DNA of 64,000 nucleotides from Cantharellus purpuraceus (lineage: Eukaryota > Basidiomycota > Agaricomycetes > Cantharellales > Hydnaceae): contig JALBUN010000007.1 in the NCBI GenBank assembly GCA_025174535.1, positions 310,001 through 374,000 on the forward strand. Reading direction: 5' to 3'. The position numbers were made by a program, and so were the translations under genes. Shown here one piece after another: positions 44,838 through 55,991 of this stretch. Numbering within the stretch: the stretch's first letter is position 1; every line of letters starts with the position of its first letter. The notes below the pieces were generated by a model, which saw only the letters and a list, made by a program, of their open reading frames with translations, did not search any database and was not told the origin of the DNA.

Positions 44838-45622
44838 TGTTACATCCTGTAACACCAAGTCCAAACTCTGGACCTCCATCTCCTTCATCTCCATCCCCAT
44901 CAACTCCACCTTCGTCAACTCCACCTCCATCAACTCCACCTCCATCAACTCCACCTCCATCAACTCCACCTCCATCAACTCCACCTCCATCAACTCCACC
45001 TCCATCAACTCCACCTCCATCAACTCCACCTCCATCAACTCCACCTCCATCAACTCCACCTCCATCAACTCCACCTCCATCAACTCCACCTTCATCAACC
45101 CCAAACTCCATTATTGTTCTCTCTATAAGTATTTTCTTCTTATGGGTTACAACAAACCTCCTTCTTTATTATTGTTTAGTTTCAGTTCAGACTTGGGTCT
45201 GAACTCCAAATCCCTTTCCATGTTGTACTCCACATCTGTCTTATTGTCTTATTGTTTTAGTTTCAGCATTCAATTCTCCACATACTTATACAGGCTACTC
45301 TCTGTCTATTACAGTAGTTCATATATCAACTAAGATTTGCCCCATTAACTTCTTGGTTGCTAGCTTCTTGACAAGTACCTTCTTGACAAGTTGAACTCCA
45401 GATCCCTGATCCAACTCCATACTCTGAACTCTGAAATATTGGACCAACAATCTGAGGGGGCACAACACAAGTTGAAGCCAAGTCCACTCGATCTGACTCA
45501 ATAGTATTGCTCCCACTCTGTCTCTGGTTGAACTGGAACAGTAAAGTCCCATCTCCCTCTTTACTAGCAGCCAAACTCTGGCCTTTTTCCATTGAACCCC
45601 AAGTTGTCCCAGACACTTAACA
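44838..45622 (+). repeat. LTR of gypsy-C with expanded minisatellite
   Basis: 785 bp starting TGTTACATCCTGTAACACC and ending CACTTAACA; the same LTR as 26608-27217 but about 175 bp longer because of a tandem array at 44897-45100. Flanks (TGCAG left, GAACT right) are not a duplication; on the right a second LTR remnant follows directly. Confidence 0.75.
44897..45100 (+). repeat. 15-bp minisatellite in the gypsy-C LTR
   Basis: About 13-14 head-to-tail copies of CCATCAACTCCACCT, nearly perfect inside and degenerate at the edges. The other two gypsy-C LTR copies in the window have only about three units. The frames PPPSTP (plus) and VDGGG (minus) over it are translation artefacts of the repeat. 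Confidence 0.9.
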
Positions 45623-46034
45623 GAACTCCTTTCTGTATTGTATCCCATATCCACCCTATTGCCCTCTCATTCCAGTTTTTTTCATTTAATTCTTTGTATA
45701 CTTATACAGGCTATTTTCTGTATGTTACAGCAGTTTGTATATTGACTAAGTTTGACTTCAACATCCTCTTGGTTGCTAGCTTCTTGACAAGTGACTTCTT
45801 GACAAGTCAAACTCTGGATCCTTGATCTGGCTCCATACCTCTGAACTCCAAAACATTAGACCAACAATCTGAGGGGGCACAACACACAAGTTGAAGCCAA
45901 GTCCACTTGATCCAACTCAATAGTTATTGCACCCCTCTGTCTCTGGTTGAACTGGAACAGTAAAGTCCCTTTCCATATCTCTAGCATCCAAACTCTGGTC
46001 ACCTCCTTGAACTCCATTTGTTCACCACTTAACA
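45623..46034 (+). repeat. Second gypsy-C LTR remnant (3' part), in tandem
   Basis: Diverged repeat of the 3' half of the LTR at 44838-45622: both contain the TTGGTTGCTAGCTTCTTGAC block, the CAATCTGAGGGGGCACAACA block, the TTGAACTGGAACAGTAAAGT block and the CACTTAACA end (46026-46034). It lacks the LTR start and minisatellite. Confidence 0.7.
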
Positions 46035-46046
46035 GTAGCACTGAGT

Positions 46047-46212
46047 TCCTATGGTGATGCTGATGCATCAGTGGAACCAGAGACAGATGGGAACAATGGT
46101 GGTGATTGGACAGACTAATGGAGATATGATGGTTTCCATAAGGAGTATAGATTCATGTGCATGGGGATCTGAGTAGATGGGGAGCTGGGCATTAATGAAT
46201 ATGGTCATAACA
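46047..46212 (-). repeat. gypsy-B LTR fragment (start)
   Basis: Minus-strand copy of the first about 166 bp of the LTR at 24663, starting TGTTATGACCATATTCATTA at 46212 and covering the CTGATGCATCA block. It is truncated at about 46047 next to the gypsy-C LTR end. Confidence 0.6.
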
Positions 46213-46440
46213 TTCATTCAGCACTGCAACATAACAATATGGAAAACAGATTCAGGCACCATTTTAAAACATTGAAGAAACTCCACCAAATACCAGACAT
46301 AATTGCATCAGATCTATGTGGTCCATTCAAATCATTGATTGGAGGATACAAATATTTTGTAACATGGATAGATCTCTCAAATCAAGATATGCCGCATTGA
46401 GTTCTTGAAGAATAAAGAGTGCATCATTGTTCTCCTCATA
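46213..46440 (+). pseudogene. Ty1/copia integrase fragment
   Basis: Plus-strand block: IPDIIASDLCGPFKSLIGGY then KYFVTWIDLSNQ, the first catalytic Asp region of copia integrase (pattern D.CGP....GG.KYF....D......). It then breaks into stops near 46400. It may belong to the same copia family as 24395-24662. Confidence 0.65.
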
Positions 46441-47248
46441 ACTGCTTGGATTACTCTCACTATCTCAATCAAATCCACTCCACATCAATCATTTCCACCC
46501 ATTCGATCCACCCGCACAGCCGTACGACGCCTACTGCATTTACTGTCGCACATACATCTAACCCCCCTATAATTGCACCACCCTATCATCCCTCCTGATT
46601 CAACTCAACTTCTATTTGACTTAGGCGCTCTCAAGACATTTATACGAACATATTTACAAGTAAGCTACTAGACACTATATCCCCAGAAGCTTTGACAGAG
46701 CACTATGGACAATGTATGTGCAGAATTGTTTGGAAGCCTCGAGGTGATTAACAAAGCCGCAGAGCCCGCGCGCTAGCACTTGCAAGACTAGGCGTTGCAC
46801 CAGTGTTCAAACAAACCCCGGACATCATGGCGCAGTGAGTGGAGAGATTTGGAGGTAGCCACAGCCAGGAACGTCGAGAGATGCAGGGAACGAGCCCAAA
46901 GCCAATACGCCGTGCTTGGCGGCCCCTGTGTAGACAATTTGATGCTCCAACAATGTCCCTAACGGTGATGGTTGAGGTTCCCGGAACAGAACTCTGTTAG
47001 TGCACGGCTTACATAACATCCACCACGTTGGCGGAAAAAAAGCAGGCTTTTTCGTCGACGACGACGAAGACGTAGACGTTGACACAGTGTGCTATTACTT
47101 ATAGTATTCAAGGACGTGGATTCCCAACCCTCCTTATGCTGCTCTGGTGTCCTCTGCACTGCTAATTATTGCTTTCTTTTAATAGTGGGTTGCCAAACAT
47201 TGCATAGCTTCGATCTTTCTCACGCAGTCCTTTCCCTTTCCCTCAGCC
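46441..47248. other. Border region and 5' flank of the Kin4-like gene
   Basis: No repeat or domain recognised after about 46440. The region just before 47249 is CT-rich, consistent with a fungal promoter and leader. Frames at 46825-47159 on the minus strand have no motif. Confidence 0.5.
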
Positions 47249-50200
47249 ATGGACGCCTCTACCAGTCTCCAGATCCCACACAATGACTGGTCCCAGGGAG
47301 GCCCTTCATCCTCTCGCCCAATCCGCCCTGCGTCTGCCGCAGTCGCGAACACAATGCCCCCACCCTCATCCAAGAAACGCGCGTCGCATTCCGTCACAGC
47401 AACGCAGAATCAGCCACAGGACGACACATCCACCTCCGCATATCGGGATGTGTACTCCCATCCAGCTGCTGTCGCATTCGCCGCCGCCCATCCTCGTCGC
47501 ACCATTCCCAAGTTTGGCCCATATCTCCTTCTGCAAACGCTCGGCGAGGGCGAGTTCGGCAAGGTCAAGCTAGGCCTGCATGGTCAGTGGGGCGAGGAGG
47601 TTGCTGTCAAGCTCATTCGGAGGGGAAATGTCGACAATCCCTTGCGCATGTCCAAGGTAGAGCGGGAGATTGAGGTGCTAAGGGTGAGTGCGCCCCGCCC
47701 CTACCAACATTGCGCCTTATTGTTCCGTTAGACAATACAACATCCTAACATTGTTCGCCTCTACGACGTCATCGAGACAGACAAGTACATTGGCATCATC
47801 CTCGAGTACGCATCGGGCGGCGAGCTATTCGACCACATCCTCGCCCACCGATACCTCAAAGAAAAGGACGCGTGCAAACTCTTTGCACAACTCATCTCTG
47901 GCGTGTCTTATATCCACGCCAAGAAGATCGTCCACCGAGACCTAAAGCTCGAGAACTTGCTCCTCGACAGAAATCGCAATGTCATCATTACCGATTTCGG
48001 CTTTGCCAACCGCTTCGAGCACCGCGCCGATGACCTCATGCAAACCTCGTGTGGCTCTCCCTGCTATGCGGCACCTGAGCTGGTCATCTCCGAGGGCTTG
48101 TACGTCGGTTCCGCTGTCGATATATGGTCATGCGGTGTCATCCTCTACGCGATGCTCGCCGGCTACCTTCCTTTTGACGACGACCCCGCGAATCCTGAAG
48201 GGGACAACATCAATCTTCTTTACAAGTACATTGTCAACACCCCGCTCACTTTCCCCGACTACGTCAGTCCTGACGCCCGGGACCTACTTGCCATGATGCT
48301 TGTTCCTGACCCGAAGCGGCGATCTGGACTTCCAGAAATTATCAATCACCGCTGGCTGGCGCCATATAGCCAGCTCTTCAACCGCTCCGTGTCAGAGCTC
48401 GAGCATATCGCTCTTGAGCAACAAAACCTGAAGCGCCAGGCGTATCAGAGGCAAATGCGTTCTCATGCTGCCGAGCAGCAGGCGCAGCGGGAACGCGAGC
48501 TGGGCAAGATCTCCCGAAATCGCAGCGAAGCGCCTCCCTCGTCTTCGAGCCGACACCAGGAATTCATCTACGACTCTTCTGTGCAGGATCTTTCTCATGT
48601 TACGCCGCAATCACAGCGCAGAGCTGTTGCTAGTGCGATTGTTATAGGCTCTTCCGCAGCACAGGACGAAGAAGAGGCACCTTCTCCCATAGTGCCGCCT
48701 ACTTCTCCGGATGAAGTTGATATGCAAGGAGCGGCCCGCGGCGAACCACGCTCGCGGCGGTCTAAATCCAAGGAGAGTTCTCGAAGCAAACATAGCCAGA
48801 AAGAGAAACAAGCTCCCATCACGAAGAGTCCAGAAAAAGATGGAACTGGGTCAAGGCGGAAGAAGGGAGGATACCGGCACACGATCCAGCTCGAATATCC
48901 CGATGACGATGCGCAACCGCAGGCTCAAGCTCAGCCGCAAACACAATCGCCTCCAAAGGTGCCACAGGATGTCGATATGGTGTATGTCAGCGACGCTATT
49001 GCGCTGTCGCCCAAGGCGCTTCCTGAATCGCCAGCTGCGATTCAACCCTCAACACCGCGATCGACACGCAAAGCTCCTGTCGAGCCTCTCAAAAATGTTA
49101 CTGCATCATCTAACCAGCAGGCAATTCGATCCGTCCCAGAGCCGGTACAGATGTCTCTGACGACGATGGGGGCCGAATCTGCAAATTCTGTCATTGTTCC
49201 GTCGCGGGCTCAATCTGTCGAGCCGGCTATCGATGTGGCTCACCCAAAGACTGACTCTGTATCTACTGGCTCGGGTGGAAGCAGACATCGCAGGGGTATT
49301 TCGATGGACAAGTTTGGGTTCGGGAAGAAGATTACGAGCAGTGTGTCTGAGGGAGAAACTGCCCCTAGCAAGTTGCCATCTGCATTTCTTGGCAAGCGTC
49401 CTTCCGCGCAGATGGAGAAGACTCAGACGCAATCTGATTCAGTGGGCAAGGCTGGATCTATCAAGGGGACTAAGGCTAAGTCACGGAGAAAGACGTTGAG
49501 TTTGATGGTGGAACCTTTGAGCAGGTGAGTCCGCCAGTGAAAAGTAGGTCAATATTTTTCTTATGCTACTACTCGCAGATCCATCAAAGACCGAACTAAG
49601 AATCGGTCTGTTACCGTTGATACCACCTCGAAGACAAAGTCCAAAGATCAAAAATCCGCTCATGAGAACGAACTGGATGCCACTCCGGTGCCCACTGCGA
49701 TTCCACCAACGCCTACTCCTGCTGAGCCCACTCCAAATACCGCATTCCGTCCATTCAAGGATCTGCAAAGGTCCGAGACTTCTGGTGTTTCTTCGCTTTC
49801 TGCCAAATCTGTTATGAGTTGGTTCCGCTCACGAAGTCTGTCGAAGAGGGATCCCGAGGCAGTGGTGCCTGCAGTATTGCCTCCGACGTTTGAGATGGTG
49901 GAGAAGCCCCGGGCGCCGACGATGGACACTTATGTGGGTGACCCTGGCGCTTCATCTTCAAGTAGTGTGGGACAACCTCCTGTGCAGGTCATTGTTACCA
50001 CACCACTCAATAACCAGGCTGCAGTTGCAGAGTCTCCAGCCGCTGAACGAAAATGGGTCCGATCGCCTTCAGAATCTGGGGGCGCCAGGCTTGCCAGCCT
50101 TGTGCGCAATGTCACGGGCGTGGGTGCTACTTCTGGTGCGGCCTCTGCGAAACGTGGCAAGTTTGACAATACCTCTCTCCGTATCCACCACGGCGCGGTT

Positions 50201-50890
50201 GACCAGGCTACTGTCACGAGTGGCGCGCCTCCCGAGGTGTTTGCGCATGTTACGAAGGTGTTGCTTAGTATGGGGTTAGAGATCCAAAAGGAGAATGATT
50301 TCAAGTATCGTTGTATCAGGCCGAAGAAGCCAAAATCTGCGAATGGTAAAGACATGTTTGGGAGACAGGCTTCGGATGCTGGATCTGGATATACGGCGTT
50401 TACGATGGTAGGTTCGGCGGCGTCGAACGGGGTGCGTCCAAGGCTTGGATGTGGCTTGGATCTGTGTAGTAATGCTCATGCTTGTCAGGTCGATAAGCGT
50501 GGACTCCCCGTACCTTCTTCATATGCAACCTTTGGAACAGGGGGCATGTTGCGGGGCCTTCTTATGCGACGACAATCATCGCAGGTATCGAACCATGTCC
50601 CCGTTCCTGTGGCTTCGCCGTCTGCCCCTTCGACATCGTTCGATACGGATCCAGATAGCATCCTTCCCGACACGTCAGCGGCGTCTACTCTTCCGGAACA
50701 ACTCCCCGCGGGTGCCGTGGTTCCTGAGCCGCTTTATGGAGACCGAACTATAGACCAAGGCGATGAAGTCCGCTTTTCAGTAGAGCTCACCCGTATAGAT
50801 CGACTGGAGGATACGTTGAGTCTTGACATTCGGCGTTTGAAGGGTAACCTCAGAAGTTACAAATTTTTATATGATACGCTCAGAGAGTGA
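47249..50890 (+). CDS. KIN4: Kin4-type serine/threonine kinase with KA1 domain
   Basis: Large protein kinase (about 1,145 residues) of the Snf1/AMPK-like group; yeast Kin4 and Frk1 act in the spindle-position checkpoint. N-terminus about 90 disordered residues, then the kinase: [11 protein letters not shown] (glycine loop), EVAVKLI (Lys), [31 protein letters not shown] (catalytic loop), [10 protein letters not shown] (DFG), [13 protein letters not shown] (activation segment and APE), [21 protein letters not shown] long Ser/Pro/Gln/Lys-rich middle follows. The C-terminal KA1-like module: [20 protein letters not shown]... and [39 protein letters not shown]. Introns 47684-47731, about 49526-49579 and about 50407-50489. 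The start is the first ATG in the frame. The symbol follows the yeast homologue; orthology was not tested. Confidence 0.88.
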
Positions 50891-51435
50891 GTGCCTTCGG
50901 ACACGCAACCCCTGATATAGACTGACGTTATGTTGGCATTAGACGCTGTGACTTTGCACGGTAGACCCGTTCGAGACTCCGGTTCTCCCCTCTTTATGCA
51001 TCTCTCTTTCGTCAATTTTCCGGGTTGTTATGCCCCGTAATCTTGTCTTCGCACATTCCCAGTACAAAACCCCTCAAGTTTATTTCTTCTCCTATACTTA
51101 ACCATACACAGCCTCTCTACCTTTGTCTATGATCAGTTATGGTAAGTTTGTCTAGGCCCACTTCATTTCTCACAACCCAGCGTGGTCATCATCAGGAACT
51201 GTTGTCTTTCATTTTGCGCTTATCATGTTCAGTAGTTAGCACTTTACACGTTGCGAATATTATCCATGCGGAGTTGTGTTTTTTTATGCTCGAACATGTA
51301 GATTTGGAACCCCGCGATCACACTTATCTTGAGTATTTTAACTATATTCGTGGAAGGAGCCACAGCTCCACATATCACTTGTTCCCGCCTCTTCTAGCCG
51401 CCTCGTTCACCCACGATCTAGAGCACGTCATTATC
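50891..51435. other. Intergenic between the kinase and OSH4 genes
   Basis: Contains the KIN4 3' flank and the OSH4 5' flank. A frame at 51139-51522 overlaps the OSH4 start and shows no motif of its own. Confidence 0.5.
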
Positions 51436-53217
51436 ATGAGTGGCAATGACAAGGAAGAAGCAGGGGGCGCCGTTCCAGCGTGTAAGACCCCGCTCTCCTC
51501 CAAACAATCTTATAGTCGTTGACATTTCTATGGTTCGAGATCGTTCAGCACAGCGCGGGAGTTGGACGGCCTTCATTAAGGCGTGAGTTTAGTATTGCAG
51601 CCTGGTGTCAGCGAGATGACGTACAGAACATAGCATTGCGAGTTTCTCAGGCGACTTGTCGAGCTTGACCGCTCCACCGTTCATCTTATCGCCAGTGTCG
51701 CTGACAGAGTTTCCAGGTGTGAAGTTGCGCTTCTCTGGGTGCATGCACAGGCTGACGGACCATGTTCTTGTGTTGTTTCAAGCGTATTGGGCGGAGCGGC
51801 CTGAGTTGTTTTCCCGCATTGCAGACGCCAAGGGGGAGGAGAACAGGTCCCTGGCGGTGCTGAATTGGTTCATTGTGCGCGTATTTGCTGTGTTATGCCT
51901 TGCATCTTGGTTGTTTATGCCATATAACAGAGCACATTGAAGGGGCAATACACCTCTCGCAATGATTCGATGGGGTCCGAGAAGAAGTAACTATGTACCC
52001 CTGAGTTCTCCATGTCCTTTCATTGATTAGGTGTCTTGCTTAGACCACTAAACCCTGTGCTTGGAGAGTGAGTCATTGTCGCTGCACCAGCTCTCTTTGG
52101 TTTCTTGAACCACGACATTTAGATTATTTTATGGTTTCTGGCCGGACAGGAATGGGCGGGGAGAAACGCGGCTTGTGGTTGAACAAGTATCACATCAGTA
52201 CGTTCAGATTGCGTCATTGCCAGCCCGCTTGACTGGGCTTCGTATTCAGCCCACCAATCACTGCATACATGATCTCTAATAAATCCAAGAAACTTACACT
52301 GCAGGGACACTCGGCGCAGAAGACGAGTTTTGCGAGTGGTTCCATCATAGGTCTGTCCTTGCGAGGGTTCGGTAATCGTCCCTCTAATATCATCATACAG
52401 TGAAACAGATCGGGCATGCAACACTTACCGTTGAACTTCCTGATGGGAACAACGAGACATACCTCATAACGCTTCCAAGGCTACGTATCGATGGGATTTG
52501 GTACGGAAGCCCGTACATTGAGCTATCTGAAACATCCTATATCCAGTCGTCGTCAGGCTGGTTGTCGACTGTGAGCGGTTCTGTTGGTCTCCCATGGTCA
52601 TTCTAGCTAAGTGGTGCAGATTGAATACAAAGGAAAAGGATACTTTTCGGGAAAGTCACATACCTTCAAGGCACTCGTCACGTCTCCCGGTTCGTCTACT
52701 GCAAAACATACCATCGAGGGTCAGTGGCACACAACATCCAAGGATGCGCACGGTGCCTTGTTCCATGATGTACAGGGTCCAAAAGAAGAAGTGAGCACAT
52801 TACCCATCGGAGAGCAGGGAGAGTGGGAGAGCAGGAAGCTTTGGTACCTCGTAGCCAAGGGGATCAGAGAGGGTGATTTTGAGACAGCCAGCCGGGAGAA
52901 AAGTAAGATTGAGGTAAATATTTTCTTTTCATTATCAACCTCAAACACACATGATTCGAGCTAACATCGACTCATGTCTTGCTAGAATGAGCAGAGGCAG
53001 AGACGGAAGGACGAATTAACAGCGGGAACGCCCTGGCAGCTCAAGCATTTTACTCATGTCTCCAGTGACCTTGAATGTATGCCTCATCATTCCATTCCTT
53101 TTTAATCTCTTCGTTGGTAACCGATTATCGTGTCTAGATGAAAAGCTGGGCAGGTTATGCAAGGTGCAGCCTCCGACAGAAGACGTCTATGTTTATAATG
53201 GCAACGGGCCTGCGTGA
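51436..53217 (+). CDS. KES1: Oxysterol-binding protein, Osh4/Kes1 type
   Basis: Lipid-transfer protein exchanging sterol and PI4P between Golgi and other membranes. Short ORD-only form (about 400 residues, no PH or ankyrin domains). Exons in order: MSGNDKEEAGGAVPA, GSWTAFIK, SIASFSGDLSSLTAPPFILS with PVSLTEFP (the lid), YWAERPELFSRI, NRSLAVLNWFI, STLKGQYTSRNDSMGSEKKP then LNPVLGE, LFYGFWPDRNGRGETRLVVE, then the family signature EQVSHHPPITAYMI, GHSAQKTSFASGSI, QIGHATLTVELPDGN, GSPYIELSETSYIQSSSGWL, VQIEYKGKGYFSGKSHTFKA, EQGEWESRKLWYLVAKGIRE and the C-terminal PWQLKHFTHVSSDLEYE, ending NGNGPA. At least ten short introns. ATG at 51436 gives the shortest N-terminus compatible with the family. Confidence 0.93.
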
Positions 53218-53692
53218 CCTGTCATGCTCATCAGTCATATCCTGTGCTTGATTGTGTCGCTAACAGATAGCGACGATGACTTACTATGACGATATTATAA
53301 TGAGGCGGATGCAGATAGTACACCCTAGGACTGGTGCCCGTAGATGATATACATTTGTACGTTGCAATTGTAGGTGAGACACAACACGATATGCGTTTAC
53401 ATTGCCATTGTTATACGAAAGGCCGCTACCTGCATTGAAAGTATTTAATGCAAGCTTCAGTCAAAGTCTTGGTGCAAGTCTGATTTTATTATCCCGTTTG
53501 AGAGTACAGAGTGGTTTCATATCAGTAATACGGGCTACCAGGCCTGGGCTACGATTAAAGCAGGGCCATCACTCATTATAGACCCTTCTGAACGTGATCG
53601 GGCATCCGGATAATCCCTCTTGGCTTTGAATACGTTCCGGGATTAACCATCTACAAGTGACTGCTGTTTTCGCAGCGGCCTCTGAAGACACC
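53218..53692. other. Intergenic upstream of the dehydrogenase pair
   Basis: 475 bp with no supported frame; holds the KES1 3' flank and the 5' flank of the first dehydrogenase. Confidence 0.5.
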
Positions 53693-55215
53693 ATGTCCAC
53701 CATGAACACTGTCTACTACACTGCCGTATGTGTACTTAAAAGTACATATTTTGCAGATAATGATGCAGCTTGCCTTTCAGCCTCGGGTATTTGACGTGCG
53801 TGCGATACCCATTCCACAAATTCAAGATGATGAGGTTTTGATCAAAGGTGACTTCGATACAGACAGAGATCCATTGATGAACTCACAATCTACTTAGTGT
53901 CTTGCTGCGGTACACGTGCATCTATGCATCTCATGCAAGGTGGTTGCTGAACGGTGCGTTTTAGGCATCTGCGGATCCGACAGCCACTTTCATGAAGGAA
54001 CACCCATGATAAAATATCCTGTAAGGTGTCTATCTAATGGCGTTTGACGTGTCTTGACGGGAAAGCGTACAGTTTATACCGGGACATGAAGTGGTCGGTG
54101 TAATAACGCAGGTGGGAGCACACGTCAAGCACCTTCTCAAGGGAGATCGTTGTGTTGCAGACCCTACTGTTGCTGTTAGTATATTTTACACAGTTCGTCA
54201 AGAATATGCTCACAATTCTGTAGTGCCAAAAATGCTTGTTCTGCCAACGAGGTCAGGCGAATCTATGCATGGAAGTATCAGGTCATGGTGTTACTCTGCC
54301 TGGCGGGTTTGCCGAATATGTGGCATTGTAAGTCTAAGAATACCACGATCAGTAGTGAAGGCTGACGATTATTTTTTTGGCACATCCAGCGACGCAAACA
54401 GTGTTCACAAGATCAATAAATTAACTGACGAAGAGGCGACATTGGTCGAGCCTACTTCGTGTGCTATTCATGCGATGGACCAGCTCAACACCGCAGCTGG
54501 GGCAGAAGTCCTGGTCATCGGTGCCGGTCCAACGGGTCTGGTTCTCGCCCAACTTTTGAAAGTGAACGGCGCCATCAAGGTCGTTATTGCTGCGAACAAA
54601 GGAATCAAGACTCAGATAGCCAAGGATCTCGAGGCAGGGGATGAGTTCGTTGAATTGGACAGGGAAAATCCAGAACCACAGTGGGAGCAGCTCAAGAAAG
54701 ATCATCCATCTGGTTTCGATGTTGTCGTAAGTGCTGCCCTTCCATTTACGTTCAACTAGGCATCGGGTTAGTGATCGTGTATCTTTTCAGATTGAAGCCA
54801 CAGGAACTGAAAAGGTTCTCAATGATTGCATCAATTATGTGAGAAAGGGTGGTGCACTCTTGATCTACAGTTTATATGCGCAAGGTGTCGTGGCCAATTG
54901 GTCTCCTCGGACTCTTCTCCTAAAAGAAATTAGGGTAAGCAATTCGCATGCTAGTGTATGTTGTGGCTCCTCATCACAAGCAGATCCTCACGTCAATGGC
55001 GCAAACCCATTGTTTCCCCCGCGCTATCGCATATATTGAAAGCGGAAAAATCAAGGTGAAAGGCATGGTGAGTATCAATATTTGACTCACCACTCTCAGA
55101 CTGTGTCATTTTCATCCATAAGGTCACGGATGTTTTCACAATCAAAGAATATCAAAAAGCACTTGATAAGATGAACAACCGCAGCGCGCTCAAGGTTGCT
55201 ATCAAACCAAATTGA
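53693..55215 (+). CDS. Zinc-dependent alcohol/polyol dehydrogenase, copy 1
   Basis: Medium-chain dehydrogenase/reductase of the sorbitol/arabinitol/threonine dehydrogenase type, NAD(P)-dependent; the substrate cannot be told from sequence. Exons give YYTAPRVFDVRAIPIPQI, then across a 12-nt microexon VSCCGICGSDSHFHEGTP (catalytic zinc Cys and the Ser/Asp next to it), FIPGHEVVGVI (zinc His and Glu), [26 protein letters not shown] (four cysteines of the structural zinc), [48 protein letters not shown] (Rossmann GxGxxG), [20 protein letters not shown] and the C-terminal ALDKMNNRSALKVAIKPN. About ten introns. No break was seen. It stands head-to-tail with a second copy 776 bp downstream. Confidence 0.9.
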
Positions 55216-55991
55216 ATTTATGTGTAGTGAGTCTCACCATACAGGCATACCCTTCATGCTACCCACGATTGGTGTTGTTGCTTCGGTAGATAATTTCGGA
55301 TGATTTATTTCTTATGGCCTGGACGCCAGTTAGCTGGATTCGAAGAACATTCTTCAGGACGGTTTCAATTAAGCACTAACGTATTGTAGTACGACAAACA
55401 TACTGTGACGACGTCATATGTTGGTTGCATTTACCTCAAGTGCCTATGAACCCGGCTTAAGCTTGGCTATGCCAGCCCTAGGAAAAGCTAGGGTGGAGCA
55501 TTTACAAACTCCGGTGTGACTCCACAAATATAGACAAGCCGCTGCTCGTTGCCCCACTTTGGACTGTCAATTTAAGTTCAGGCTACATGGTAGAGCATTA
55601 AAAGCTAGGTTTTCGATGCTTAATGTCTCTCCCATATACTGACGGACAAATAAGCCAGAGTGGCACATGACAAGGATGGCCCATAGTTATATATGTCTGA
55701 GAATGGCATAAGCGGCATAGCGGCGTGAGTTCAAGAACCTGTGACTTTGATTCCACGTGCCACTATCTGTCAAAGCTCCAACACCATAACACCCTGAAGC
55801 ACTCCATCACGATTGCTATGGATGGAGGAGCATCATGGTGCCCAATTAGCGCACAGGACATGAAGTCACCTCGCCACTCTCCTCTCAACGCCGAAAGTAG
55901 TCTTTCACGTCTGTTTCACGTTAGGAAATAGCTTTGTATAAATACTAGTGATCTAAAAGAACCCGTTCGCTCCACTTCTCCTATAGCTATC
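55216..55991. other. Intergenic between the two dehydrogenases
   Basis: 776 bp; a frame at 55725-55931 has no motif. A TATA-like TTGTATAAATA occurs at about 55932-55942, some 50 bp upstream of the second ATG. Confidence 0.5.

Noticed and set aside
44897..45100. CRISPR-like direct repeats
   Set aside because: Units are head-to-tail without spacers, 15 bp long, and lie in a fungal LTR; it is a minisatellite.
44600..45202. Proline-rich 200-codon frame (PPPSTP repeats) and minus VDGGG repeat frame
   Set aside because: A Gag fragment running by chance into the LTR minisatellite; translation of a 15-bp repeat, not a protein.
48392..49045. Several minus-strand frames across the Kin4-like gene
   Set aside because: Antisense shadows of a long single exon with low-complexity sequence.
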